Assembly (NCBI GenBank): GCA_024687745.1
Contig: JAILEM010000136.1
Coordinates: 1-64,000 of the forward strand
Source: Lachnospiraceae bacterium
GTDB lineage: Bacteria > Bacillota > Clostridia > Lachnospirales > Lachnospiraceae
DNA: 64,000 nt
Direction: 5' to 3'
Within the stretch, counting starts at the first letter, position 1. Every line of letters starts with the position of its first letter. Below the pieces are notes generated by a model. The model saw only the letters and a program-made list of their open reading frames with translations, was not told where the DNA came from and did not search any database. This document shows, piece by piece, positions 52,071 to 61,760 of this stretch. Made by a program: the position numbers and the translations under genes.

Positions 52071-54890
52071 TTGAAAAAAACATTAGCTGACATCAAAACA
52101 AAAATTGTTCAATTTATGACCGATGATACCAATATAGATGCCAAGAATCTGTTTTACTGTATCATCTATGTTATCACCGTCTTTTTGCTCATAGGTTTTT
52201 ATTATATTTTTACCGGTGGAGAGAAGGCCATGATCATCATAGATTTTTCTGCCGCGTTCATCTTCACGGTTCTTTTTATCGTTACGACAAAGTACAGATG
52301 CTATAAGCTTTCGTTATCCATACTTTCACTGTTCTTCAATCTCGTATTATTTCCGCTTATCGTGATCAGCGCGGGAGATTTATATTCCTATGCAAGTCTT
52401 TATATGGTGGTTGGTATCATACTTACACTCTATCTTTTAGATCCTCCGGAGCTTATCATACAGCTTGTGATAATTGTTATATGGGATCTTTTTGTGATCC
52501 GGTTCACTTATATTCATCCCGAGCTCATGGAACCCTACCGGATGGAAAATCACGGCAGTCTTGCCATCTATTTTAATTTCCTTGCGGGAGCCATCATACC
52601 CATGCTCATATTCGCATACCAGAATCTGATGTATGAAAGGGTAATGAAGAGGATCAAAGAGAGTGATGAGGCTATACAAAAGGCCAACATAAGCAAGGCA
52701 AAATTCCTTGCAAATATGACACATGAGATAAAAACCCCGATGAATACGATAATAGGAATGAACGAACTCATCCTTAACAGGGAGCTTCCCGGGGATTGTA
52801 TCGAGGAGGCGGAAAATATAAGGGATGCCTCCAATCAGCTGCTTAGAATAGTAAATGATACACTTATTTATTCAAGACTTGAATCGGACAGATGGAAGCT
52901 TAAATTCTCTGCCTACAGTTTCTATGACATGATAAGTGAGGTTATAGATAATTTCTCGGAAACCGCTATGGATTCAAATATAGATGTCTATGCCTTTATC
53001 GATGCGGGGATACCAAAGCTTCTTTACGGGGATGATATCTCAATAAAGCAGATATTTGAATATATTCTGGGAAATTCGCTGCAACAGGACATAAGGCAGA
53101 GGGTGGCCATAGAGATACTCGGAGAAAGGCTGAGTGATCCAAACAAGATAAGACTGGAGTGCAGGGTGTCGGAATCAGGTAAGGGACTTAAAAAGGAGGA
53201 GATAGAATCTCTTTTAAAGGCCTATAAGAAATACGATTCCAGACAGGATTCGGATCTTAAGGGATTGGGACTTGAAGTATCCATCTGCGAGGAGCTCTTA
53301 CAGCTTATGGGCGGACAGTTAAAGATAGAATCCGTTGAAGGCGTCGGGATCTCTATAAAGTTCAGTTTTGAGAACTATATACTTGATGATGAGAGAATGG
53401 TGGAGATAGATAACTCCCCGGTAAAGCATATACTGATCTATCTGCATACAAGGGAGGATGAAAACATCTGGAAACCGCTTTTTGAAAATATCTCTGTCAG
53501 TCCGGATTATGTAATGTCGCCTGTTTCCTTTAAGGCTGCTCTTGAAAACCGCGATTATTCCTACATATTTGTGAGACTTAAGGATCATGACGGAATAAAG
53601 GATATCATCGCAGAGAAGGGAATGGAAGATAAGACCTATGTAATAATAGAGCACAAAAGGAAAAATGACAGCTTTGGCTCCTTAAATATAGTTCCTTCAC
53701 CCATAAACAGTATATGTATATCCGAGATCATCAACGGAACATATAAGGAAAAGGAACACAGATTTACCGATGTCAAAAAGAAGATCAGATTTAAGGACAC
53801 AAAGATACTTGTCGTAGAGGATTCAATGATCAATCTCAAGGTTCTCTCCGGTATGCTCGACAGCTTAAATGCAGAGTATGATCTTGTAACAAACGGCGAA
53901 AAATGCATCGATTTTATCAAAACAAATGTTTATGACCTTATATTGCTTGACAGAAGGATGCCGGGGATGGACGGCAAGAAGACTCTTGATATCATAAGAA
54001 CGCTTGACGGTGATAAGAGCAGCTTACCTGTAATATGCATAACCTCCGAGATAGGAAGGGATGTCAGAAAGAATATCATCGATGAGGGATTTGATGACTA
54101 TATCATGAAACCGGTCAAGAGCAGGGATCTTGTTTCCTGTCTCAAGGATCACCTTCCGGATGAAAAGATCGTTGAGGAAAATTATTATATCCCTACCGCC
54201 CCAAAGATAAAGGTCAAAGAGCCTGCAGTATCCAAAAATGATTATGATATAAGCGCTGATCCCGGTGATTTTGATGTTAACAGAGGAATTGAAAATATAG
54301 GCGGAGACAGGGAGATATATAATGAGATCCTTCTGACCTATTACCATGAGGGGAAGGAAAAGATAGGCGGCGTAAAGGCCATGTCCGCAGAGGAAGATCT
54401 TTCATTGTTCACCACCACGGTGCATGCCCTAAAGAGCAGCTCCGCATCCGTAGGTGCAGACGGTATATCCACCTGGTTCAAACAGCTTGAAATGGCCGGA
54501 AAAGCCGGCGACAGGGAATTTATTGATGAAAATCTGGATCCGGTGACTTTAAACTTTAAAGACCTTCTTACTGTGATCAAAAAGTATCTGGATGAGTATG
54601 GTCTTTTGGAGGATGAAAATGAAGTCTGCGACGAGGCCGGGGATTTAAACGATGACTCAGCTTCAGCTACAGAAGAGGTAAATATTGGTGCTCTTGAAAT
54701 GCTGTACGGATATATGGACAGATTCGATCTTAAAAATGCCGAGATCATACTGAATGATATATCCGGACACAGATACGAAAAAGAAACAGGACACAGGATA
54801 AAGGATATTAAGAGCGATTTTGATACATTTGAATATTTTAAAGCAAAGGACAAGACAAAAGAGCTTATAGATATCATCAAAAGTAAATGA
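52071..54890 (+). CDS. Hybrid sensor histidine kinase 2 with Hpt domain
   Basis: This is a 939-residue paralogue of the preceding kinase, with the same order: membrane helices (about residues 25-190), HisKA with His218 in NMTHEIKTPMN, ATPase domain, acceptor-less REC-like segment (about 445-570), REC with Asp627, plus a C-terminal Hpt domain with His785 in VHALKSSS. The G1 box is changed to ESGKG (Glu368 replaces the ATP-binding aspartate), while G2 is intact (GLGLEV). The start is TTG 52071. The Hpt could relay phosphate to the HD-GYP regulator. Confidence 0.9.
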   Translation: MKKTLADIKTKIVQFMTDDTNIDAKNLFYCIIYVITVFLLIGFYYIFTGGEKAMIIIDFSAAFIFTVLFIVTTKYRCYKLSLSILSLFFNLVLFPLIVISAGDLYSYASLYMVVGIILTLYLLDPPELIIQLVIIVIWDLFVIRFTYIHPELMEPYRMENHGSLAIYFNFLAGAIIPMLIFAYQNLMYERVMKRIKESDEAIQKANISKAKFLANMTHEIKTPMNTIIGMNELILNRELPGDCIEEAENIRDASNQLLRIVNDTLIYSRLESDRWKLKFSAYSFYDMISEVIDNFSETAMDSNIDVYAFIDAGIPKLLYGDDISIKQIFEYILGNSLQQDIRQRVAIEILGERLSDPNKIRLECRVSESGKGLKKEEIESLLKAYKKYDSRQDSDLKGLGLEVSICEELLQLMGGQLKIESVEGVGISIKFSFENYILDDERMVEIDNSPVKHILIYLHTREDENIWKPLFENISVSPDYVMSPVSFKAALENRDYSYIFVRLKDHDGIKDIIAEKGMEDKTYVIIEHKRKNDSFGSLNIVPSPINSICISEIINGTYKEKEHRFTDVKKKIRFKDTKILVVEDSMINLKVLSGMLDSLNAEYDLVTNGEKCIDFIKTNVYDLILLDRRMPGMDGKKTLDIIRTLDGDKSSLPVICITSEIGRDVRKNIIDEGFDDYIMKPVKSRDLVSCLKDHLPDEKIVEENYYIPTAPKIKVKEPAVSKNDYDISADPGDFDVNRGIENIGGDREIYNEILLTYYHEGKEKIGGVKAMSAEEDLSLFTTTVHALKSSSASVGADGISTWFKQLEMAGKAGDREFIDENLDPVTLNFKDLLTVIKKYLDEYGLLEDENEVCDEAGDLNDDSASATEEVNIGALEMLYGYMDRFDLKNAEIILNDISGHRYEKETGHRIKDIKSDFDTFEYFKAKDKTKELIDIIKSK

Positions 54891-54908
54891 TCAAGGAGGA
54901 AGTATAAA

Positions 54909-55745
54909 ATGTCAGATCCAAGGTATGAAAAGCTTGAAAGATGTCTTAAATGCGTAAGGGAAAAAACCGATTTCAAGCCGCTTGTTGCACTTGTATTGGG
55001 ATCGGGGTTAGGAGATTACGCAAAGGGTATGGATATTAAGGCGGTCATCCCCTATGAAGAGATCGAAGGATTTCCCATATCTACAGTTCCGGGACATAAG
55101 GGTCAGTTTGTCTTTGGATATGTAGGGGAGACTCCTGTTGTCTGTATGCAGGGCAGAGTTCATTATTATGAGGGTTATGATGTTTCGGATGTAGTCCTTC
55201 CGACAAGACTTATGTATATGATGGGAGCAAGGTTCCTTGTGCTCACAAATGCATCCGGAGGTATAAATGACGATTTCAGTGCCGGAGACATGATGCTTAT
55301 AAAGGATCATATATCTTTATTTGCGCCAAATCCTCTTATCGGGCCAAACATCGATGAGCTTGGTATAAGATTTCCCGATATGAGCAGTGTATATGATGTG
55401 GAATTAATGGTGCTGATAAGAAAGGCAGCTGCGGAAATGGGGATAGTTATCAGGGAGGGCATATATGCACAGCTTACCGGACCATCCTTTGAATCACCGG
55501 CTGAGATACAGATGCTAAAGAAGCTGGGGGCGGATGCAGTAGGCATGAGTACCGTGGTAGAGGCGATCACCGCCAATCATATGGGAATGAGGATCTGCGC
55601 AATATCCTGCGTAAGTAACATGGCTGCCGGTATATCAGCCACACCTCTTACCCATGAAGAGGTCCAGCAGGCGGCAAATGAAAATGCACCTGTATTTAAA
55701 AAGCTTGTAAACTGTACGATCGAAAAAATAGGTAAGCTCTCATGA
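54909..55745 (+). CDS. punA: Purine-nucleoside phosphorylase
   Basis: This enzyme phosphorolyses guanosine and inosine type nucleosides for salvage. Family motifs include LGSGLGDYA, VPGHKGQFVFG, GRVHYYEGY, TNASGGIN and VGMSTVVEA in 278 residues, the trimeric PNP type. AAGGAGGAAG lies just before the ATG. It overlaps the BMP lipoprotein gene by four bases (ATGA), linking uptake and breakdown of purine nucleosides. Confidence 0.95.
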   Translation: MSDPRYEKLERCLKCVREKTDFKPLVALVLGSGLGDYAKGMDIKAVIPYEEIEGFPISTVPGHKGQFVFGYVGETPVVCMQGRVHYYEGYDVSDVVLPTRLMYMMGARFLVLTNASGGINDDFSAGDMMLIKDHISLFAPNPLIGPNIDELGIRFPDMSSVYDVELMVLIRKAAAEMGIVIREGIYAQLTGPSFESPAEIQMLKKLGADAVGMSTVVEAITANHMGMRICAISCVSNMAAGISATPLTHEEVQQAANENAPVFKKLVNCTIEKIGKLS

Positions 55746-56815
55746 AAAGCAACAGATTAGCGGTTTTATCCGCACTGATACTGATATCTGCCCTGACACT
55801 TTCGGGCTGCGGGAAGAAGAATACAGCTGAGATCGCGATGGTAACCGACCTTGGTACTATCAATGACGGCTCCTTTAATCAGGGAACCTATTCGGGAATA
55901 GAAAAATATGCGGCTGAAACCGGTAAGTCATATAACTACTATCAGCCAAAGAAATCCACAGAAGAGGAATATATCGCTGAGATAAAGAAGGCTGTAAAAA
56001 ACGGAGCAAAAATAGTCGTCCTTCCGGGAGAGATCTTTGATGAGGCTGTTTTTGATATACAGAAGGAATATCCCAATGTAAGCTTTCTTCTGATAGACGG
56101 AGTTCCCCATAATGAAGATTATTCTGACGAGACCATAGAGAGTAATACCAGGGCTGTGGTTTTCGCGGATGAACAGGCAGGCTTCCTTGCAGGCTATGCA
56201 GCGGTAAGGGAGGGTTATACAAGTCTCGGATTTCTTGGCGGATCACCGCAGGACCCTGTTATCAGATACGGGTACGGATTTGTCCAGGGCGCGGATTATG
56301 CAGCTATAGAGCTTGGAGTACCGATAAATATCAATTACTGTTACGGAATGACCTTTGTGGAAAGCGAACCCATGAAGGAGCTTGCAAAGTCCTGGTACAG
56401 CCAGGGAACACAGGTGATATTTGCCTGCGGCGGTGCAATGAACAGGTCGGTCATGAAGGCTGCTGAGGAGGTCAACGGTCTGGTGATAGGAGTGGATGTG
56501 GATCAGAGCAAGGATTCTGATTCAGTCATAACCTCTGCCATGAAGGAGCTTGACAATGCCTCTTATCAGGGGGTTAAGGACTTTTATGACGGAAACTTTA
56601 ACGGAGGCTCGATAGTTACCATGAATGCATCAAATGACGGGATAGGTCTTCCCATGGATACCTCCAGATTTAAAAATTTCACATCTGCAGACTATAATGC
56701 GATCTACGCACAGCTTGTGAACGGCAAGCTTGAACCTTATGCGCAGACCAATTTCGGAAACACCTTTGATCTTACTCTTATAAATACAACCGTCACCTAT
56801 CTTGAGCTCAACTGA
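55742..56815 (+). CDS. BMP-family nucleoside-binding lipoprotein
   Basis: This is a PnrA/BmpA-type lipoprotein, usually the purine-nucleoside receptor of an ABC importer. The signal ends LSGC (Cys23). The binding domain has the family motifs TDLGTINDGSFNQ and GVDVDQS, 357 residues in total. No ATPase or permease gene follows, so the transporter must lie elsewhere or the protein is an orphan receptor. It is translationally coupled to punA, which supports a nucleoside ligand. Confidence 0.92.
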   Translation: MKSNRLAVLSALILISALTLSGCGKKNTAEIAMVTDLGTINDGSFNQGTYSGIEKYAAETGKSYNYYQPKKSTEEEYIAEIKKAVKNGAKIVVLPGEIFDEAVFDIQKEYPNVSFLLIDGVPHNEDYSDETIESNTRAVVFADEQAGFLAGYAAVREGYTSLGFLGGSPQDPVIRYGYGFVQGADYAAIELGVPININYCYGMTFVESEPMKELAKSWYSQGTQVIFACGGAMNRSVMKAAEEVNGLVIGVDVDQSKDSDSVITSAMKELDNASYQGVKDFYDGNFNGGSIVTMNASNDGIGLPMDTSRFKNFTSADYNAIYAQLVNGKLEPYAQTNFGNTFDLTLINTTVTYLELN

Positions 56816-56854
56816 CCGGTGACGTAAAAAATATCTATCTAACAGGAGGTTTAT

Positions 56855-58123
56855 ATGTATATAAGATTTACAAATGCCAGGATACTCTCGATGACAGACG
56901 GTGAAGACATCTATGAGGGAGAATTGCGGGTAAAGGATAATAAGATAGCATACGTCGGTGAAAAATGCGAAAGTGATGAGAAATTTGACAGGGTTATAGA
57001 CTGTCAGGGAAATGTTCTGATGCCCGGCTTTAAGAATGCACATACACATTCGGGAATGACGGCCATGAGATCATATGCCGATGACCTTCCTTTGCAGGAA
57101 TGGCTCAATGAAAAGATATTTCCCATGGAAGCAAAGATGACAGGCGAGGATTGTTATATCTTATCCAAGCTTGCTGTACTTGAATATCTTACATCCGGAA
57201 TAACAGCGGTGTTTGATATGTATCTTGCGCCCTATGATATAGCAAGGTGCGCGAAGGATACCGGGATGAAATTTGTTCAGGTCAGCGGTATCAATAAGTT
57301 TGGTCCTTCCATAGAAGAGCTTGAGGAAAGGTTTTTAAAGATTAACGACGGAAATCCGCTTTCTTCATTTAAACTCGGATTTCACGCGGAATATACCTGT
57401 GATCTTCCTCTTCTTGAAAAGATAGCCGCTCTTGCACATAAATATAAACAGCCGCTGTTTGCTCATAATTCAGAGACGGAGCGAGAGGTAAAGGAGTGTA
57501 TCGACAGATACAAAAAGACTCCTACTGAGCTGATGGACTCTCTGGGAATGTTTGAATACGGCGGAGGCGGATATCATTGTGTTCATTTTTCGGATCATGA
57601 TATAGAGATATTTAAGGAAAAGGGATTATATGCCGTTACCAATCCCGGATCGAACACAAAGCTTGCAAGCGGGATCGCTCCGATACAGAAGTTCCTTGAC
57701 AACGGTATCAGTGTGGCGATCGGAACGGACGGCCCAAGCTCCAACAACTGTCTTGACATGTTCAGGGAGATGTTCCTTGTAACAGGGCTTGCAAAGCTTA
57801 CAACAAAGGATGCCTCGGCGGTTGACGGACTCAAGGTATTAAAAATGGCAACAGTAAACGGAGCACATGCCATGGGATTAAATGATGCCGACGTTCTTGC
57901 AAAGGATAAGGAAGCCGATATCATTATGATCGATCTTCACCAGCCCAATATGCAGCCTCTTAACAACATTGCCAAGAATATCGTATACAGCGGTTCAAAG
58001 ACCAATGTCAAGATGACAATGGTCCACGGAAGGATCCTTTATGAAGACGGTAAATATAATATAGGTGCTGATCCCGAAGAGTTATATGCAAAAGCTGATG
58101 AGATAATAAAGAGAATCGGATGA
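56855..58123 (+). CDS. mtaD: Amidohydrolase, probable MTA/S-adenosylhomocysteine deaminase
   Basis: This is a metal-dependent deaminase of the amidohydrolase superfamily (422 residues). Metal ligands are seen in NAHTHSGM, GFHAEYTCD, HNSETEREV, HCVHFSD and GTDGPSSNN, in the order of the MtaD/TrzA family. The likely reaction is deamination of methylthioadenosine or S-adenosylhomocysteine to inosyl forms, which purine phosphorylase neighbours could use. Related enzymes deaminate guanine or cytosine, so the substrate is inferred. AGGAGG precedes the ATG. Confidence 0.85.
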   Translation: MYIRFTNARILSMTDGEDIYEGELRVKDNKIAYVGEKCESDEKFDRVIDCQGNVLMPGFKNAHTHSGMTAMRSYADDLPLQEWLNEKIFPMEAKMTGEDCYILSKLAVLEYLTSGITAVFDMYLAPYDIARCAKDTGMKFVQVSGINKFGPSIEELEERFLKINDGNPLSSFKLGFHAEYTCDLPLLEKIAALAHKYKQPLFAHNSETEREVKECIDRYKKTPTELMDSLGMFEYGGGGYHCVHFSDHDIEIFKEKGLYAVTNPGSNTKLASGIAPIQKFLDNGISVAIGTDGPSSNNCLDMFREMFLVTGLAKLTTKDASAVDGLKVLKMATVNGAHAMGLNDADVLAKDKEADIIMIDLHQPNMQPLNNIAKNIVYSGSKTNVKMTMVHGRILYEDGKYNIGADPEELYAKADEIIKRIG

Positions 58124-58605
58124 TGAGAGTTGAATTATACAGTGACGGTGCCGCAAGAGGGAATCCCGATGGCCCCGGAGGATTCGGATGTGTACTGAGA
58201 TATGAAGATTCAAAGGGTACCCTTCATGAAAAGGAGATAAGCAGGGGTTATAAAAAGACCACAAATAACAGGATGGAGCTTCTTGGAGTTATAGCAGGAC
58301 TTGAGGCACTAAACCGTCCGTGCGATGTCTTTGTTTATTCGGATTCCAAATATGTGACGGACTCCTTTAATAAGCACTGGATCGAAAACTGGAAGAATAA
58401 CGGCTGGAAAACTGCCGGGAAGAAACCTGTTATGAATGATGATCTGTGGAAGAGGCTCCTTAAGGCGATGGAACCGCATAAGGTGGTATATGAATGGGTT
58501 AAAGGCCACAACGGGCACGATCTTAATGAGCGTTGTGACAGGCTTGCAACTTCCGCCGCGGACTCAGAGGATCTTCTTGACGATATAACGGGCGGAATGA
58601 TATAG
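58120..58605 (+). CDS. rnhA: Ribonuclease HI
   Basis: RNase HI cleaves RNA in RNA-DNA hybrids. The DEDD residues are visible in YSDGAARGNP, NNRMELLGV, YSDSKYV and NERCDRLA, with the basic handle region between them (161 residues). The start overlaps the mtaD stop (ATGATG; 58120 or 58123). Confidence 0.95.
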   Translation: MMRVELYSDGAARGNPDGPGGFGCVLRYEDSKGTLHEKEISRGYKKTTNNRMELLGVIAGLEALNRPCDVFVYSDSKYVTDSFNKHWIENWKNNGWKTAGKKPVMNDDLWKRLLKAMEPHKVVYEWVKGHNGHDLNERCDRLATSAADSEDLLDDITGGMI

Positions 58606-58630
58606 TTATCAAATATTCGGAGGTATAGAT

Positions 58631-58804
58631 ATGATCGCTTTTATTAACACATTTCTGTCATATGTGATAGTTGTCATCGTCTTTATGGCTATAATCGTCT
58701 GTGCAGTTATGCTCGGAAAAAAGTTAAGGGACATGAAGGATGCCAAAAAGCAGGAGGCTGAAGAAGCCGGTGATGATGTCACGAGGCAGGCGCTAAACAA
58801 GTAA
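58631..58804 (+). CDS. 57-residue single-span membrane protein
   Basis: This gene is too short for most callers. A ribosome binding site (CGGAGG, 58618-58623) precedes ATG 58631. The product is a hydrophobic N-terminal helix (about residues 3-28), then a basic turn GKKLRDMKDAKK and an acidic tail. It ends 13 bases before thrC, on the same strand. Similar small membrane proteins occur before thrC in related anaerobes as far as I recall, but no function is known. Confidence 0.75.
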   Translation: MIAFINTFLSYVIVVIVFMAIIVCAVMLGKKLRDMKDAKKQEAEEAGDDVTRQALNK

Positions 58805-58817
58805 ACCGGAGAGAAAA

Positions 58818-60305
58818 ATGGATATCTTATATAAAAGTACAAGAAGTGATACTGAGGGGATAACCGCATCCAAGGCTATACTTAAAGGCCTTGCGGATGA
58901 CGGGGGATTATTTGTTCCGGACAGGATCCCGGAGCTTAAGGTAAGTCCCTCAGAGCTTAAGGACATGGATTATAAGGCTACGGCCTACGAGGTCATGAGG
59001 CTCTTTCTGACAGATTATTCCGAGGAAGAGCTTAAAAGCTGTATCGAAAGAGCATATGATGAAAAGTTTGACGATAAGGATATAGCACCTCTTAAAAAGG
59101 TGGGGGATCGCTATTTCTTAGAGCTTTTTCACGGAAAGACGATCGCCTTTAAGGATATGGCTCTCTCTATCCTTCCACATCTTCTGACTACCGCGATAAG
59201 GAAGAACAATTCAGATAAGGAGGTCGTTATACTGACGGCCACATCCGGAGATACAGGAAAGGCTGCCCTTGCAGGATTCAGTGATGTGGAGCATACGAGG
59301 ATAATAGTCTTTTATCCAAAGGGCGGAGTGTCAAGGATACAGGAGCTCCAGATGGTAACGGAGAAGGGAAGAAATACGAAGGTCGTTGCCGTAAGGGGTA
59401 ATTTCGATGACTGCCAGAGCCAGGTGAAGGCTATATTCAATGACGAAGAATTAAAGAAGGAAATGGCATCTAAGGGCTTTGCCTTTTCTTCGGCCAATTC
59501 CATCAACATAGGAAGGCTTATACCGCAGGTGGCATATTATGTTTATGCCTACGGAAGGATGCTTAAAGAAGGATATATAAAGGATGGGGAAGAGATAAAC
59601 TTTACCGTTCCCACCGGTAATTTCGGAAACATATTAGCAGGTTATTATGCAAAGCTCATAGGTTTACCGATAGGAAAGCTTGTATGTGCATCAAATGACA
59701 ATAAGGTGCTCTATGATTTCTTTGAAACAGGAATATATGATAAGAACAGGGAATTCATTCTTACAAGCTCTCCCAGCATGGATATACTAATCTCATCCAA
59801 TCTTGAGCGGCTCATTTATATGATCGGCGGTTCTGATGCAGTAAGGAATGAGGCCTTGATGAAGAGCCTTAAGGAGAAAGGAAGATATGAGATAACCGGT
59901 GATATGAGAGAAAAGCTTGAAAGCTTTGCCGGTTTTTATTCCACAGAGGAAGAGGTCTCAAAGACTATAAAAGAGCTTTATACCAAAGACGGTTACATTA
60001 CCGATACTCATACGGCTGTTGCCGTAAATGCAGAGAGAAAATACAGGGAGAGTTTAGGGGATTGCAGAAAGAATGTCATAGTCTCCACGGCAAGTCCTTA
60101 TAAATTTGCAAAGAGTGTATACGATTCAATAAAAGGTCAGAGTAGCGGTATGGATGACTTTGAGATAATAGATAAGCTTGAGGAAATGTCAAAGGTAAAG
60201 ATACCTCCTGCGATACATGAGATCAGAAATGCAAAGATCCTGCACGATGAGGTCTGTGACAGGGAAGGGATGAAGGATACAGTCAAAAAAAGTCTGGGAC
60301 TTTAA
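58818..60305 (+). CDS. thrC: Threonine synthase
   Basis: Threonine synthase converts O-phosphohomoserine to threonine with pyridoxal phosphate. The PLP lysine is Lys112 in HGKTIAFKDMALS, and the phosphate-binding TATSGDTGKAAL and the PTGNFGN loop are present. At 495 residues it is the longer bacterial type. A strong bidirectional terminator follows the stop. Confidence 0.96.
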   Translation: MDILYKSTRSDTEGITASKAILKGLADDGGLFVPDRIPELKVSPSELKDMDYKATAYEVMRLFLTDYSEEELKSCIERAYDEKFDDKDIAPLKKVGDRYFLELFHGKTIAFKDMALSILPHLLTTAIRKNNSDKEVVILTATSGDTGKAALAGFSDVEHTRIIVFYPKGGVSRIQELQMVTEKGRNTKVVAVRGNFDDCQSQVKAIFNDEELKKEMASKGFAFSSANSINIGRLIPQVAYYVYAYGRMLKEGYIKDGEEINFTVPTGNFGNILAGYYAKLIGLPIGKLVCASNDNKVLYDFFETGIYDKNREFILTSSPSMDILISSNLERLIYMIGGSDAVRNEALMKSLKEKGRYEITGDMREKLESFAGFYSTEEEVSKTIKELYTKDGYITDTHTAVAVNAERKYRESLGDCRKNVIVSTASPYKFAKSVYDSIKGQSSGMDDFEIIDKLEEMSKVKIPPAIHEIRNAKILHDEVCDREGMKDTVKKSLGL

Positions 60306-60334
60306 AAAGTCGGGGTTAAGCCCCGACTTTTTTG
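60304..60334. terminator. Bidirectional terminator between thrC and gltA
   Basis: AAGTCGGGG (60307-60315), loop TTAAG, CCCCGACTT (60321-60329), with T runs on both sides: TTTTTT on the plus strand and A-rich upstream, giving T on the minus strand. It serves thrC and the convergent gltA. Confidence 0.92.
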
Positions 60335-60338
60335 CACT

Positions 60339-61703
60339 TTATCTGTCCGAGATCGGGATATAATCCTGATCCTCTATTATAGGTTTGTATGCGGGACGTA
60401 TTATCTTTCCGTCCTGTGAAAGCTCCTCGAGTCTGTGGGCAGACCAGCCGACCATACGGGCGATCGCAAAGATCGGGGTATAGAGCTCCTTGGGGAGACC
60501 CAGCATCTGATAAACAAAGCCCGAATAAAAATCCACATTACAGCAGACGCCCTTATACATCTTTCTGTGGGAAGCTATTATCTCGGGACCGAGTCTTTCC
60601 ACCGTTTCATAGAGCTTGAATTCTTTTTCCATTCCCTTTTCGGAGGCTAAGAGCCCGACGAATTTCTTGAATATCTTTTCTCTTGGATCGGAGAGTGAGT
60701 ATACAGCATGTCCCATTCCGTATATGAGCCCTGCATGGTCAAATTCCTCTTTATTGAGAAGCCCCAGAAGATAAGCCGAAACCTCGTCCTCATCCTCCCA
60801 GTCATTAAGCTTATTCTTCATATCCTCAAACATCTCAATGACCTTGATATTCGCGCCACCATGTCTTGGACCCTTAAGGGAGCCTATGGCTCCGGCCATA
60901 ACCGAATAGGTATCCGTACCTGTTGATGTTATCACATGTGTCGTAAAGGTTGAATTATTACCTCCGCCATGCTCCATATGTAATACTAAGGCCACATCCA
61001 AAAGTCTTGCCTCAAGAGGAGTATATTTCTTGTTGGATCTTAGCATCCTTAAGATATTTTCCGCGGTTGAGAGCTCCTTCTTGGGAGAATGGATATAAAG
61101 GCTCTTGTGGTCGTGATAATGACGGTAGGCCTGGTATCCGTATACGGAAAGAAGCGGTGTCAGGGCAATAAGCTGCAGGCATTGCCTTAAGACATTCGGA
61201 AGTGATGTATCGTCCGCATAATCATCATAAGAGTAGAGAGTAAGTATACTTCTTGAAAGAGTATTCATCATATCACGGCTCGGTGCCTTCATGATGATGT
61301 CTCTCACAAAATCCGTGGGAAGAGAACGATAGCCCGAGAGAAGATCGCTGAAATCAGAGAGCTGCTTACGGTCAGGCAGCTCGCCAAAAAGAAGAAGATA
61401 GGTAACCTCCTCAAAACCAAATCTCTGGTCATTTGCAAATCCGTTCACAAGATCCCTGACATTGTATCCCCTGTAATAGAGTTCGCCGTTCTGGGGGATG
61501 AGTTTTCCGCGCACGATCATATTTGCCCTTACATCGGATATCCTTGTAAGGCCTGCAAGAACACCCTTACCCGAAAGATCCCTTAACCCTCTCTTGACAT
61601 CAAGTTTTGTAAAGAGGGACGGATTGATCCTGCTGCTTTGTGCATTATATTCCGACAGTTCCAAAAGCTGTGGTGTGATCTCATATAAATTGTTATCTGA
61701 CAT
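60339..61703 (-). CDS. gltA: Citrate synthase
   Basis: Citrate synthase condenses oxaloacetate and acetyl-CoA, here probably for glutamate synthesis rather than a full TCA cycle. The family signatures MEHGGGNNSTFTTHV, GPRHGGANIKV and GMGHAVYSLSDPREK carry the catalytic histidines and aspartate. At 454 residues it is the longer clostridial type. GAGG precedes the ATG. It is transcribed alone, divergent from pepP and convergent with thrC. Confidence 0.94.
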   Translation of the reverse strand: MSDNNLYEITPQLLELSEYNAQSSRINPSLFTKLDVKRGLRDLSGKGVLAGLTRISDVRANMIVRGKLIPQNGELYYRGYNVRDLVNGFANDQRFGFEEVTYLLLFGELPDRKQLSDFSDLLSGYRSLPTDFVRDIIMKAPSRDMMNTLSRSILTLYSYDDYADDTSLPNVLRQCLQLIALTPLLSVYGYQAYRHYHDHKSLYIHSPKKELSTAENILRMLRSNKKYTPLEARLLDVALVLHMEHGGGNNSTFTTHVITSTGTDTYSVMAGAIGSLKGPRHGGANIKVIEMFEDMKNKLNDWEDEDEVSAYLLGLLNKEEFDHAGLIYGMGHAVYSLSDPREKIFKKFVGLLASEKGMEKEFKLYETVERLGPEIIASHRKMYKGVCCNVDFYSGFVYQMLGLPKELYTPIFAIARMVGWSAHRLEELSQDGKIIRPAYKPIIEDQDYIPISDR

Positions 61704-61741
61704 TTAAACCTCATTTCTAATACAAATAGTAACTTTTACAT

Positions 61742-61755
61742 TTTATCACGATAAA
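61742..61755. promoter_or_regulatory. Inverted repeat between gltA and pepP
   Basis: TTTATC (61742-61747), two bases, GATAAA (61750-61755) is a perfect inverted repeat in the 57-base divergent region, just before the pepP -35. A regulator could control both genes from here. Confidence 0.4.
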
Positions 61756-61760
61756 TCGAT

